Shown here: positions 12,184 through 22,806 of the stretch, piece after piece
How the letters are laid out: each line of letters opens with the position of its first letter
Position numbering within the stretch: the stretch's first letter is position 1
NCBI GenBank assembly: GCA_911387785.2
Contig: OU426979.1
Coordinates: 76,583,533-76,647,532, forward strand
Origin: Aelia acuminata
Taxonomy: Eukaryota > Arthropoda > Insecta > Hemiptera > Pentatomidae
Reading direction: 5' to 3'
Length of the DNA: 64,000 nt
The notes under the pieces: generated by a model
Told to the model about the DNA's origin: nothing
What the model saw: the letters and a program-made list of their open reading frames with translations, nothing else
Database searches by the model: none
Position numbers and translations under genes: made by a program

Positions 12184-15100
12184 TTAGGTCGGATGAGGTT
12201 TTAGATCTTTGACATGCCAAGTTCCTAAGGGATGTCCCTGTAGATCTTCTAGCACGTATAATAAATTTCCTTGTTTTGCTCTGATTCTACATTTCTCATA
12301 TAGAGGTGCCAATTTATTAGAAAAGTTCTTTGAAGCATCCGAAAGGGTTTGGGTCTTCTTCCACACTAAATCTCCAGCTTGTAGATCCACGTTCCTTCTC
12401 CGAAGATTATAATGGTGCCTGCTTTTCTCGTATGATTGCCGTAGACGCTCAACCACTTCTTCATATATTACTGGCATCATGTTGAACTTCTGTGCGTAAG
12501 CCTTTCGATCTCCCATTTCCGGAACATTATCTGAAGCAATGGAATGCTCATACTCGTCGCCTGAACGTGGTAACTCTCGTCCAAAATTCAAATAAGCTGG
12601 CGAATAACCGGTAACCTCATGTACCGCAGTCTGCATAGCAAAAGCCAACTTGTGTAGATCCTTATCCCAGTGCTTATGATTGTCTTTCACATAGGAAGCT
12701 AGGAGTGTCTTTATCACTCGATTTGGACGCTCCATCGGATTAGCCTGTGGATGATAGACTGGGGTGAACCACAATTTAACAGCATATTCTCGGGCTTTCT
12801 TTTTTAAAATATTGCTCCTGAATTGAGGGCCGTTATCACATATAATAATTTGGGGAACCCCGAACTTAAGAAAGACCTCTCTTTCTAAAGTTTTGGCCAC
12901 CACTTCGGCTGTCGATTTTGAAATTGGTACTATGATGCTGTATTTAGTGAAGCAGTCGGTAAACGCTAATATGAACCTTTTCCGGTTTGAAGACATAGGA
13001 AACGGCCCCATTATATCTGCCGAAACCATTTGCCAAGGTTGGGTAACTACTCGCTGTTTCCCCATTAGGCCCGCAGGCTTAGTCTGTAATGGCTTATTCG
13101 CCAAGCACACTTCACATTTCCGTACGTACCTGGTTACATCGGTTGCCATGCCAGGCCAATAGTAGTACTCCTTTACCCGCTGCAAGGTTTTGAAACATCC
13201 CAAATGTCCTGCAATTTCTTTATCATGACATTCCCAGATCGCTTCCCTACGTTTTTGTTTAGGAACTACTAATTTCCACTGGTTGCTATCTCCTACCATT
13301 TTCCGGTTATTATTAACAAGCTTCCATAGAGTTTGATTAACAATCCTCCAATCCGCATATTTCGATGGATTCTCTTCTACTTGTTTAATCATCCGCTGAT
13401 ACCACGCGTCCTCTATTGGTTCTCCAATATCAATTCTGGCTATCGGGAATTCGTAAGTCCGTGACAACGCATCGGCTGCAGCGTTTTGTTTGCCGGGACG
13501 GTGTACGATAGTGAATTGGTGTTGCTGCAGTTTTAGTGCCCACCTAGCCAGTCGACCTTGAGGGTCGCGAAGACTATTCAACCATTTTAAGGCAATGTGG
13601 TCAGTAATAACTGTAAAATCCATCCCTTCCAAATAAGGCCGAAACTTCTCTATTGCCCAGAGAACTGCTAGGCACTCTTGCTCAGTTACACTGTATTTCC
13701 TCTCGGCTGTGGTCAAACTTCGGCTCGCATAAGCTATGACCCGATCTCCTTCTGGGTATTCTTGGTAAAGAATAGCCCCTAATCCTGTTTTAGATGCATC
13801 GGTTTGTAGGAAGAATCGCTTACTGAAGTCAGGACATGCTAACACAGGTGCTGTGACAAGCTTCTCCTTCAGTAAACTAAACGCTTCTTCTTGTTCTTGT
13901 CCCCATTTCCATCTCTTGTTTTTCTTCAATAGATCTGATAACGGTGAAGTTAGAGTCGAGAAATTAGGGACAAAGCGGCGATACCAGGAAGAAAGCCCTA
14001 TAAACTGCCTCACTTGCTTTACGTTCTTAGGTGCTGGGTAGTTTAATATCGCCTCAATCTTTTCCGGATCAACTTGTAGGCCGTTCTCATTTACCACATA
14101 TCCCAGAAACTTTAGTTCCTCTCTGCAAAACTGACTTTTCTCCCAATTCACCGTTAAGTTGGCTGAGCTCAATCTTTCTAAGACCTTCTCCAATGTTTCT
14201 ATGTGGGAATCGAAGTCTGATGAGACCACAATGATGTCATCCAAGTAAACAAAGATATTTGGTTCTAAATCTGCTCTCAAAACATCGTCAATCAGTCTTT
14301 GCCATGTCGCTGGTGCATTATGCAGTCCAAAAGGCATTCTACAAAAATGGAAGAGGCCGCGGTTGGGAACAGTAAAAGCTGTCTTTTCCTTGCTTTCAGC
14401 AGCCATTGGTATCTGCCAGTATGCGCTCTTTATGTCGATGGAAGAAAGTATCTTGGCATCACGTAACCTATCCAATATATTCGAAATGTAGGGCAGCGGG
14501 TAGGCGTCTCTTTTAGTCACGGCATTTAACTGACGATAATCCACGCAAAAACGGTAGGATCCATCGGGTTTCTTCACTAAAACAACAGGTGACGACCAAG
14601 CACTCTGTGACGGCTCTACAATTCCTTCTTCGAGCATTTCATCGAGCTCCTTATTTAAGATATCTTGGATCTTTGGTGAAACAGGGTAGTAACGCTGTTT
14701 GACTGGCTTACTATCACCGGTATTTATTTCGTGCTCTACCCTGCTTGTACATCCTAACTTTGATGGTCGGATATTTCGCCAATGTCCGATATGTTCCTGC
14801 GTAAGATTCGGTCTAGTTAGGACAGCAGGGCCATTCTGTGACACAGCTAAACATTCTTCTGTTGGAGCAAAGTGCCACATATTTTTCGATATGTCTGGAA
14901 CCAATCTAAATTTATTCCAGAAGTCGATGCCCAATATAAGTTCATCCACCAAGTTGGAAACTACCAAAAATTGGATAATTCTCATTTTACCTTCCAACTC
15001 CACTGGCACGTTTACGCTTCCAAAAACGTTGAGCGCGGTGCCTCCAGCAGCATTTATTTGAACTTTGGGTTTTTTGTGTAGCTTTACACCCAGCCGTGAA

Positions 15101-15276
15101 AAACGTTTCCAGCATTTCTCACTTATCAATGACCTTGAAGCCCCAGAATCCAGCAATCCCGTTTCTTGTCTTCCCAAAATGTTGACTGTTAAATACGGCC
15201 TTCGATCCTGTTCATTTGCTGGATGTCTAAGAATTTTCCATTTCTTTCCAGCGAAAACTTCTTCCACAATCGACAA
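12184..15276 (-). CDS. pol: pol: protease, reverse transcriptase, RNase H, integrase
   Basis: 1030 codons counted from a TTG at 15276, but the frame is open up to 15375. It is therefore most likely expressed by -1 frameshifting from gag and not by a separate start. Domains in order: aspartic protease (LLDSGAS, Asp43); reverse transcriptase with motif A Asp281 and YLDD at 344-347; RNase H with TDAS (Asp493), Glu534, Asp559 and Asp602; integrase zinc-binding HHCC (His684, His691, Cys721, Cys724); and the integrase core with Asp754, Asp814 and Glu849. The last two acidic residues have 34 residues between them, because the usual ANGQVER is ANPMER here. The C-terminus (FSNKLAPLYEK .. GTWHVKDLKP) is typical of insect gypsy-class pol. 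No internal stop or frameshift is seen. Confidence 0.96.
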   Translation of the reverse strand: MSIVEEVFAGKKWKILRHPANEQDRRPYLTVNILGRQETGLLDSGASRSLISEKCWKRFSRLGVKLHKKPKVQINAAGGTALNVFGSVNVPVELEGKMRIIQFLVVSNLVDELILGIDFWNKFRLVPDISKNMWHFAPTEECLAVSQNGPAVLTRPNLTQEHIGHWRNIRPSKLGCTSRVEHEINTGDSKPVKQRYYPVSPKIQDILNKELDEMLEEGIVEPSQSAWSSPVVLVKKPDGSYRFCVDYRQLNAVTKRDAYPLPYISNILDRLRDAKILSSIDIKSAYWQIPMAAESKEKTAFTVPNRGLFHFCRMPFGLHNAPATWQRLIDDVLRADLEPNIFVYLDDIIVVSSDFDSHIETLEKVLERLSSANLTVNWEKSQFCREELKFLGYVVNENGLQVDPEKIEAILNYPAPKNVKQVRQFIGLSSWYRRFVPNFSTLTSPLSDLLKKNKRWKWGQEQEEAFSLLKEKLVTAPVLACPDFSKRFFLQTDASKTGLGAILYQEYPEGDRVIAYASRSLTTAERKYSVTEQECLAVLWAIEKFRPYLEGMDFTVITDHIALKWLNSLRDPQGRLARWALKLQQHQFTIVHRPGKQNAAADALSRTYEFPIARIDIGEPIEDAWYQRMIKQVEENPSKYADWRIVNQTLWKLVNNNRKMVGDSNQWKLVVPKQKRREAIWECHDKEIAGHLGCFKTLQRVKEYYYWPGMATDVTRYVRKCEVCLANKPLQTKPAGLMGKQRVVTQPWQMVSADIMGPFPMSSNRKRFILAFTDCFTKYSIIVPISKSTAEVVAKTLEREVFLKFGVPQIIICDNGPQFRSNILKKKAREYAVKLWFTPVYHPQANPMERPNRVIKTLLASYVKDNHKHWDKDLHKLAFAMQTAVHEVTGYSPAYLNFGRELPRSGDEYEHSIASDNVPEMGDRKAYAQKFNMMPVIYEEVVERLRQSYEKSRHHYNLRRRNVDLQAGDLVWKKTQTLSDASKNFSNKLAPLYEKCRIRAKQGNLLYVLEDLQGHPLGTWHVKDLKPHPT

Positions 15277-15317
15277 CCACTCTACCCACTCAGCTTTCGT
15301 CGTGGAATTCGGGTTTT

Positions 15318-15363
15318 GTCCAGGCTCCCTTCCACTTAGGCCTGACCCCCTTGATCGTTTCCC
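15318..15363 (-). promoter_or_regulatory. Programmed -1 frameshift signal between gag and pol
   Basis: In the 40-nt gag/pol overlap (15336-15375) the heptamer GGGAAAC lies at 15363-15357, in register with gag (G GGA AAC). It fits the X XXY YYZ slippery rule. Ten bases further on, GTCAGGC (15346-15340) can pair with GCCTGGAC (15325-15318), leaving one bulged G and a 14-nt loop. This is a plausible stimulatory stem-loop. The gag stop (TAA at 15338-15336) falls in the loop. The heptamer is seen directly; the structure is inferred by pairing and was not folded computationally. Confidence 0.75.
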
Positions 15364-16706
15364 TGGTTGGTGGTATTACAACGTTTACATGTCTTTCTAT
15401 CCGCATCCCTTAGGCCACAACCTATACAGAATTTGGTTTTTACTGAGCGACACGTTTTGAACGAATGATTGGTCCCTCCACAGTTCCAACAGCGAAATGT
15501 GTAATTGGGTTTAGCCACGGCTTCTACAACCATCTTCGATGCTGCTACTGTGTGGTCTTTATTGAGTTGTTTCCTTGTTGGCGGGCGATAGGCCAAGTCG
15601 GGTTCGAGTAATCCTTTACTATCTGGTGGCGGTCGATATTCGTTCATTCTCCACCTTACTTCTTCAATCTGCCGACCGATTATTACTAACTCCTTCAATG
15701 TTGTTACTTGGTGCAAAGCCATTCTTTCCAAGTAGAGGGGGTTCAAATTCTTCTTGATGATATTCAACATTTGGTCTTCCGTAGGCATAGTTGGTAAACG
15801 GTCAAAATAATTCTTCATAACTGCCACGAATGTACCCATCGACTCTGCATGTCCTTGAGTTCTTCTCTTTATTTCTTCCCAAAGGCGATCCTCATAGTCT
15901 AAAGGTGTATATTCGGCTTTCAATTCTGAGATAAGTTCAGCCCACGTTGTAACTTCTTTTCGTACAGCTCGAAACCAAATCAGTGCTGGTCCTCTAAACA
16001 AGTCGTACGCAGCCCTAAAAAGCTCTTCATGACTAGTATTCCTTGCCAAACTTAACTCCTCTACAGTCTCTAAAAACGCATGGACACTGAGACCATCCCC
16101 ATCGCCTGTGAAGTGAATTCCCCAATCTCTTATGGGAGTTTCAGTTCTTCTGATCACGTACTTAGTTCCAGCAACGTCTGACTCCGACTCAACGGTCGTT
16201 ACAGGCTTCTTTGTATCTTCAGTTGATTCGGTAATCACTGATTGTACATTACCCTCCTGAGACTTTCCGGGATTCTGGTTTTCAAAGTGGGATTCTGAAA
16301 CAGGAGGTTGCCCACTCAAGTTTTCTTCTAGTTCCTCAAATAATAGAAGGCATTTTGAAATTGCTTCTGACTTCCTCTCCATTTCGATGGTGTCTTTCGT
16401 TGTTATCCGGTTTAGTCTATTAATCAAATGTTGAAGACCTGTATCGATTTTATCTATATCCCCGGTAGAACTAGAGGGTGGGAGAACAGAAATCTTGTTC
16501 TCAACAGTGGCAATTTTCTCTTCACACACGCTTAATGCTTCCGTAGGAGAAAGGTCAACAACCGGAGCAACATATTTTCCTGCACTCTCTAGTTTAAAGA
16601 CGGTCCGAAGTCTTTTCCTCATATCTTCTACAGTAGATATTCCAACTATCCCCCGAATCCTTAATTCGTATTCAAGCTCGTCCTTTAACAATCTATCGAC
16701 CTTCAT
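15336..16706 (-). CDS. gag: gag capsid/nucleocapsid polyprotein
   Basis: 456 codons from an ATG at 16706. The N-terminus (MKVDRLLKDELEYELRIRGI) resembles a short SAP-like helix pair. The central part (TWAELISELKAEYTPLDYEDRLW and following) is a retrotransposon gag/capsid-type region. The C-terminus holds a CCHC zinc knuckle (CWNCGGTNHSFKTC, about residues 406-419) and a second Cys pair group (Cys427, Cys430, Cys440, Cys443). The product would assemble particles and bind genomic RNA. It ends in the frame that overlaps pol and is followed by the slippery heptamer arrangement described separately. Confidence 0.93.
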   Translation of the reverse strand: MKVDRLLKDELEYELRIRGIVGISTVEDMRKRLRTVFKLESAGKYVAPVVDLSPTEALSVCEEKIATVENKISVLPPSSSTGDIDKIDTGLQHLINRLNRITTKDTIEMERKSEAISKCLLLFEELEENLSGQPPVSESHFENQNPGKSQEGNVQSVITESTEDTKKPVTTVESESDVAGTKYVIRRTETPIRDWGIHFTGDGDGLSVHAFLETVEELSLARNTSHEELFRAAYDLFRGPALIWFRAVRKEVTTWAELISELKAEYTPLDYEDRLWEEIKRRTQGHAESMGTFVAVMKNYFDRLPTMPTEDQMLNIIKKNLNPLYLERMALHQVTTLKELVIIGRQIEEVRWRMNEYRPPPDSKGLLEPDLAYRPPTRKQLNKDHTVAASKMVVEAVAKPNYTFRCWNCGGTNHSFKTCRSVKTKFCIGCGLRDADRKTCKRCNTTNQGNDQGGQA

Positions 16707-16852
16707 CTTTATGATTTCAAAAGAACCAAATAAAAATTATACTACTTTTTCTTAGCAGATAAAATAAAAAAATTCAATATTAGGACAAAAAATAATTTTA
16801 TTTAAAAATCACTAAATCAATATTAAATTAAGCATCTATCTAATCACTTATA

Positions 16853-16870
16853 GTCCCTGTTCGGGCGCCA
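16853..16870 (-). other. Primer binding site complementary to tRNA-Lys
   Basis: On the minus strand TGGCGCCCGAACAGGGAC begins three bases after the 5' LTR. It is the exact 18-nt complement expected for the 3' end of animal tRNA-Lys(UUU), the primer also used by several gypsy elements and lentiviruses. This fixes the direction of the element and identifies 16874-17872 as the 5' LTR. Confidence 0.95.
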
Positions 16871-16873
16871 TTT

Positions 16874-17872
16874 TGTTACGTTAAAAAAAAATATTAATTG
16901 GTTATAAATAAATAAAACAATCGTAACAAAAAAGGTGGTAGCTCAGTGGAGACGGGCGGGTTCTTAAATGACTAGTGATTAAAAAAAATTGAAATAAATT
17001 AAGGGGCGCCACGCTATTTATTTTAAGGAAATAGCGAAAACCTAAAGCAATCTGAACAAAAAAAAATAATTTAAATTTGATAAGTGAAGGTTACCTTAAA
17101 ATCTCGGAGAGGGCTGTACATAAAATTCAATTTGCAATTTACACTTATGATCTACTTAATGGTAAGTTAGAAAGAAATAGAACAAAACAAATTAAACTCA
17201 AATAAAAGAAACTTTTAATTAACACTATATTTACACTACGATATTAAAAATAAAATTTACTCACAATTTCTGTAGTCAGGCCTGATCAAAATCTAACTCT
17301 ATTCACACAACTAGAAACAATTTAAACTTATAACTATTCAATAAAAAAAAAGCAAGGTTTAACAAAGAAATTAAAAGAAAAATATCTCCAGTCTGTTCTC
17401 TTAACTCGCCTGTCTTCTCGTAGCTTTGTTGCCAGTAGCCACTCGGCTTGGCGATTCTCGTCACCGGAATCTCTCCCGTGAACGACACTATTCTTCAATT
17501 CTCTGATATTTAGCGGTATAGACCACAACTACGTTAATCACTAAAACAGTCTCATTTTATCATCACTCGTCGAACGCTAGCGAACATCTCCTGTATTTTC
17601 CTTCGTTGTTTCTCAAAAAAACAAATGCCTTAATAACAGCTGTTTTTCAATTAATTACTTCGGTCCCGTCTCTTCTTTTAGAATAAAACATAATTATTTT
17701 TATAGCTAAATAAAAAAATATTATATCAATAAAAAAACTAATACAAAGCTTTTAAAACAACACATATTTTAATTATATACAAAAATATATTAAGCCCTCT
17801 TCGATTATTACTTATTGAGTTTTATTAAATAAAAAAAAAAATTTTTTTTTTGTTTATTTATTTTTCGTTACA
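16874..17872 (-). repeat. 5' LTR of the gypsy-class element
   Basis: 999 bp with the same ends as the 3' LTR. It should carry the element promoter and polyadenylation signals. I did not identify a convincing TATA box because the whole LTR is A/T-rich. Confidence 0.97.
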
Positions 17873-17876
17873 TACC
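17873..17876. repeat. Target-site duplication, right copy (TACC)
   Basis: Matches 11119-11122. The unoccupied site would have read ttaattaccgattag. Confidence 0.9.
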
Positions 17877-18010
17877 GATTAGAAGTATTTTAGGTACTTA
17901 AACGTTTCAGAGTCCCATTACTCCAAAACAAAAAAGTTTTGTCTTTATTTAATGGTGACATGTTTACAATAAAATGGAAAAAGAAAAAGTAATTATTTAG
18001 TGGCACTCAC

Positions 18011-18033
18011 CTCTAAGTGGCTCAAGGAAGAAC
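18011..18033 (-). other. Candidate 23-nt microexon
   Basis: On the minus strand a pyrimidine tract and acceptor (tttttctttttattgcag) are followed by 23 nt and then a consensus donor (AGAG, then gtgagt). Both splice signals are strong. It is open in two of three phases. Read after a preceding exon ending in phase 2 it gives FFLEPLR, which is the phase of the candidate exon at 33893-33978. It lies just outside the gypsy element, which would then sit in the next intron. No homology is recognised. Confidence 0.35.
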
Positions 18034-18465
18034 CTGCAATAAAAAGAAAAATAGATATTCATTAAAAAGTTTATTAAATGATCGATTAGAAAGTTCATAA
18101 TTAATAAGTTATTTATCACTTCTTGTATCAATTTTACTGTTGTTTAAGCCAGCAATATAAAAAATGGATATATAAACCTATATATTACTGGTCCGGTCCT
18201 GAAATATAATGAAACAACAACAAAAATAAAATTTCGTTTGTAAAGTTATGATAAATTAATTTTGTTGTTTTTGCGGGGTCAAAAATGCATTTATTAAAAG
18301 TACCTACATCGGTATTCGTCAAATGAATTCGCCTCTGAATCCATAGTGCATTCCACTAAGACAAATTGGAATCGACTTTCTTTTGCTGATATTGAAAAAT
18401 TTTAATATACTTTCAGAGCAGCGATATATTAAAATCAGTTTTTCAATCACATCTGGTAATGATGC

Positions 18466-18513
18466 GAAACAACACATACCTTCCGTTATTAAATGGAAAG
18501 TATGTGTTGTTTC
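18466..18513. other. Near-perfect 19-bp hairpin
   Basis: GAAACAACACATAC (18466-18479) pairs perfectly with GTATGTGTTGTTTC (18500-18513). After one mismatch TTCC pairs with GGAA, leaving a 10-nt loop. The stem is too short for a typical insect pre-miRNA, and no flanking stem extension is seen. It may be a small foldback remnant. Confidence 0.6.
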
Positions 18514-21356
18514 AGAGACACTACTTCATCTCCAGGAATGCACTTATAATTCCTATTATTTAATAATGAAACTCATCACTCATATTTTGTCTACATTCAT
18601 TCATAGTACTCATGAAATGTTTCACATCTTATAAAACATAGTACAAAATCTTTAAAATTACTAATTTTTTAATTTAAAAAATAGCTGAACCACTTTATTA
18701 TTGCTGCTAAAAATATATTCTGCTTTCAAAAGTCTAAAATGGTCATCCAACCTATTACAATAAAATCCAAAAACTTATTACAATTAAATTAAGTTATCCA
18801 AAAAATTACTTCCCTCGAAGATCTAGAGGAGAAAAACAGTCTCAATTGGGGCAAGTGTAAACCGAAGGATGTAGTGGTCACAAATTTAGAAAACGTTGAC
18901 AAGGATATACTTAAAAAGTGCGTAAAAAAATTCTTCCGGGCCGAAACAAAAACAAGCGGTGCATTGAAACAAATGTTTTTGTGTATTATTATTATTCAAA
19001 AATATGCCTCATAAAGTTATTTCTATAACCATAAACTTTTTAAGAATAAAATGAAAGATAGAGTATAATTTAATAAATCGAACTAAGCAGAAAACTATTA
19101 GTTTTACTTTATTTTATTTTTTATTTGTTTCATGGACAAAGGTATAAAAAACTGATAAATTTTTTTTTTTTATCGAAGGATGATTGCATTGATTTTTAAA
19201 GTAAAATCATTAAAATTTAAAGTTTATTTTATTTTTAATTGGGTGTATAATAATTAACAATTTATTAATTTGAGCATTAGTAAGTATTTCCCAATTAGAT
19301 ACAGTGATCAAGTATGATGCATTTTAGATACATATCATAACATCAGATGGAAAAAATATGATATTTATCAGTAAAACTTAGTTGCCTAGTTGAATAAAGT
19401 TAAGATATCTTTTTGGCGAAAAAAGGCCTATTTTATTTATTCCCTCAGATATAATTAATAATAGATATATGATTTTTAAGTTATTACTTTAAAAAACGGT
19501 TGCTTTATTCCTTAATACGTAGCTTTAAATATTTTCTAAGAGATTGAAAAAAATACAATAAATTATTATTATTATTATCTCTTTTAGACTATTTTCAAAC
19601 CCTAAATACTAATATAATTAATATAGCCCTGCATATGCTATATTATATTATTAGTACATACTTCTAAATATTTGGTTTCGCGTTTACAATTTTCTTTCTA
19701 TAGAATACACCGGACATCATAATGACTGCCTTTTTACACAACATCCACTAAGTACTAATTAATATTAATAAGTAACAATAATATTGAAAATTAGATATTG
19801 CTATTTTAATAACATCCGAATACAACAGCTAAATAACAGTAAAAATCTGAAATATCACGTGTTTATGCTCCTAAAATTGTTTATAAAATTATAACTAGGA
19901 TTAATAACACACAAAGGAGAAAAGATTTCTCGTAGTACAGCAGTGCTATGAAGAAAAAGATGTTTTCTTACATATGCGTTTTGTTTACTCAATTTCATAT
20001 TGTGTTGTCATAACGCCACAATAAACAACCATGTTGCAAAAATTTGAGGAAAAAAAATCTTTATGAAATCCTTGAGGGATTAATAATTGAATTTTGCAAT
20101 AACTAGTATTAGAAACGCTTAAATAATCTAAACATTAACAAGTGTCAGTCAACTATCGCAAGTATGAATACAGACAACCCCCTCCGACTATTGTGCATCT
20201 TGTACTGAATAAGTTCCGAAGAAAAACCTAGGCATGCATTACGATGAAACGCTATCTCCTAGCTCCTCATTAATTTCGCTTATCTAGTGCCTTAGTGAAG
20301 GGTATCTACGATTATTCAAATGAAGGGTAAATTTGTCTTCTTGGAACGCACCTTTTGATCTACTCCATGAAATAGGATCGTGTGGAGCCTCGAACATTCC
20401 TCAAAAAGCGGTCGATTAGTTGTTTTTTTAAATGACCCAGGTAGATCGTAACATCATTACTGCTATATTAAACAACAGAGCTAATACATAGGATACTTAT
20501 CTGTGTTATTGAAATATTAATATTATTATTTTTTTTTTTTTTTAGCAACATTAATCAGGTCTCTGACTTTCAGTATCAGTTCTAATATTTTTACTAATTT
20601 TTGTGATTTTATCAATCAGCCAATCTATTAGTTTTATATTAATGTTAAATCTGGTATTCTATTTTTCTATAACACATTTTTTTGTTTCATCTAAAAAAGT
20701 CCAGTTTTGTTCTAATCATTGTCTAGTTATTAATCGCGTCATCCTCCAATAATCCAACAATTTTCTGGAAAAAACCAAAACTTATTTTTCAAAGCATCAT
20801 AGTTTGTTACAACATATGATTAATCGAACAATAAGATGTTATAATAAGATAAAATAGTATATTTTGCACCCGGCTGATTAATATACCGAAATATTGAAAA
20901 ACAACGCGTTGTTGAATAACGAAAATACACAAAACGAGAGTTGTGGAGAAATATAAAATACCCACAAAAATATGATCCGCATTCAAAAATACTCTAACAG
21001 GGACAATATAACTGTGTCAGGGACTGGAGGTAAGGAAATAGGAAATAAGAAAATAGAAAAAATTTAAATCAAATAAAAGAGTTGGTCCCTACTCTGTTCC
21101 AATAAGTACCTGTAATTGTTATAAAACGATGTAGAGTACTTTTTCTATCTATATTACTATTATTACTGACTATTTGGAGTAAAAAATATTAAAAATTAGA
21201 AGTTATTGTTATTTTTACTGGATGAGAGGATTTATTATTCTTAAAAGTTAATTCCTTAAAATTAAGAAGTCAGATGTTACCAACAATTTTTAGGCCAGAC
21301 TTCGAGCTCGTTTCTTCGGTCACTGAAAAACCGCATAACAATTAACTAAATAATAT
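18514..21356. other. AT-rich stretch without recognised genes
   Basis: Around 18800-19010 there is a GC-richer patch that reads VVVTNLENVDKDILKKCV on the plus strand. It vaguely recalls the C-terminus of a Tc1/mariner transposase but cannot be placed. At 21001-21029 an AG/GT-bounded 29-nt block (NCVRDW in one frame) is followed by gtaagg but lacks a pyrimidine tract. The region 20150-20410 is GC-richer and unrecognised. Confidence 0.45.
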
Positions 21357-21675
21357 TTTAAATAATTTATTTTTTGAAGAGAAAAGATTGGGCTCCACCG
21401 GTAGTCGAACCCGGGTCTTCCGCGTGACATGCGCGGTATGCTAACCACTGCCCCCACAGAGCTCGCTTCCTGAACAAAAATTGTCCACTTCCCGTAAATA
21501 CTCGCAAAACTTGTGAGATCGAGGGAGAGGTATCAGTGAAGAGGAAGGATTGGCTCCGCATGGAAGCGAGCTCTGTGGTGCAGTGATTAGCATACCGCGC
21601 ATGTCACGCGGAAGACCCGGGTTTGACTCCCGGCGGAGCCCAATCTTTTCTCTTCAAAAAATGAATAATTTAAAA
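21357..21675. repeat. Inverted pair of tRNA-derived repeat units, locus 1
   Basis: Two tRNA-like blocks face each other: 21390-21464 (minus) and 21568-21641 (plus). Outer arms gaagagaaaagattgggctc and its complement flank them. Each block has a Pol III-like A box (TGGTGCAGTGATTAGC) and B box (GGGTTTGACTCCC or GGGTTCGACTACC) and a well-paired T arm. The acceptor and anticodon stems are imperfect, so they are tRNA-derived pseudogenes. A full unit (about 100-bp leader plus tRNA block plus tail) is on the right; the left copy lacks the leader. Confidence 0.8.
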
Positions 21676-22048
21676 CAAGGTGGTTACCCACAAAAATAGA
21701 TTAAATGAGTAATTTAATGAAAATTACTTTACAGGTCTTTCATTGAGTGATCATCTAAAAATGTGGCAACCATTGGTGAAGAAACACTAGAATATAGAAA
21801 ATGTTTAAAATATTCTAGTTAAAGAACTTAAAGGAACAACTAAATTCACTATTCTCTAGAAAATATAATTGTTTTTAGTACAAGGATTTTTTCTCGAACA
21901 TTCATCTTCACTGAAAAGATGTACGACTGAATAGATTCAATGTCCTTCCATTTTAAAACGACTGTGGTGAGAGGAACTCGTAACAACCTTTGACTACTTA
22001 AAAAAATCAAAGGAATCTATGCTGAGGAATAGTACAATAAAACCGGGC

Positions 22049-22267
22049 TAAATCGGTCAAACGGATGTGGACTACACAGCACTACAAAGTGATCTAGGAA
22101 TGTGCCAAGAAGAGACGATATCTAAGGAAACAGACTCTGCTCATCCTTTGTGGGTGTCCATGAATGGGTCATTAGTGGAATGTAGGTCTGGGTCCGATCT
22201 CAAACGAGGCAGGCCAAATCCTCATCAATCAAATTTACATATGTCTCTAATATTCATGAGCTTGTAG
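22049..22267 (+). CDS. Unrecognised open frame, coding-like composition
   Basis: Open from after a TAA at about 22048 to TAG at 22267, with no early ATG. Its composition is GC-richer than its surroundings and residues are mixed and hydrophilic (for example LGMCQEETISKETDSAHP). It could be an internal exon of the same plus-strand gene as 22807-22962, but clear splice sites were not found. No homology is recognised. Confidence 0.2.
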
Positions 22268-22684
22268 ATCTCAAAATTACAACGATAGCATAGGTTTTTA
22301 TTTGGTATTGTGGGTTAAATTTAAGAGTATGGTAGATTGTTATCTATTCTATACTTGATCAATTCATTTGATTTCAAAAATATCACTACATTAGCCTTAC
22401 ATGTTTCTATCAAACTCCCATTTCTCAATCAAGATCATCATACCACTGTGAAATTTTAAAATAAACTCCCACACAAAATTTAAGAAACTTACAGATTAAT
22501 TGAAAAAATAATATTTATTTCTATCAGAGTAACTTAATATGTAAATTTCACATATATTGTGATAGTAGTTGATTGAAACGATGTATCATTGTTTTAATAC
22601 ACATTGCTAATTACTGTAGTTTTCTTTCCAGTTCTCCTATTCAAAAGTTTTCATTTTATGTTTTTTCATCGTTTTAGATAAACA

Positions 22685-22735
22685 ATGGATCAAAGAAGAA
22701 TAGTTCATGAAGAAGATGAAATACGAGAAGTGAAT
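22685..22735 (+). other. Possible first coding exon upstream of the Myb/SANT-like exon
   Basis: ATG in good context (aacaATGG) opens MDQRRIVHEEDEIREVN. Splicing at AAT, gtaaac (22736) to the acceptor at 22806 would remove a 71-nt intron and keep the frame. A stronger-looking donor further on (CAAAG, gtgaat) would put the next exon out of frame. The donor is weak, so this is tentative. Confidence 0.25.
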
Positions 22736-22806
22736 GTAAACATACAGGGATTCAGACAAAGGTGAATCGCCTTGCTGCTTTCGCTTAATCCAACTGTCGT
22801 TTCCAG

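Larger units (their letters stand above)
11123..17872 (-). mobile_element. Ty3/gypsy-class LTR retrotransposon, nearly intact
   Basis: A 6750-bp element transcribed on the minus strand. In transcription order it has the 5' LTR (16874-17872), a tRNA-Lys primer binding site, gag, pol in the -1 frame, a polypurine tract and the 3' LTR (11123-12121). The 4-bp TSD is perfect. By eye the LTRs differ at only four positions in 999 bp. gag and pol are both open over their full length. The pol order is protease, reverse transcriptase, RNase H, integrase, which defines the gypsy class. There is no env-like third ORF between pol and the 3' LTR. Together this indicates a recent insertion that could still be competent. 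Confidence 0.97.

Noticed and set aside
14699..15460. Several plus-strand frames opposite gag and pol
   Set aside because: They are antisense shadows of the retrotransposon genes.
18784..19010. Possible Tc1/mariner transposase C-terminus
   Set aside because: Only a loose resemblance in about 20 residues and no TIRs or catalytic block; too weak to call.
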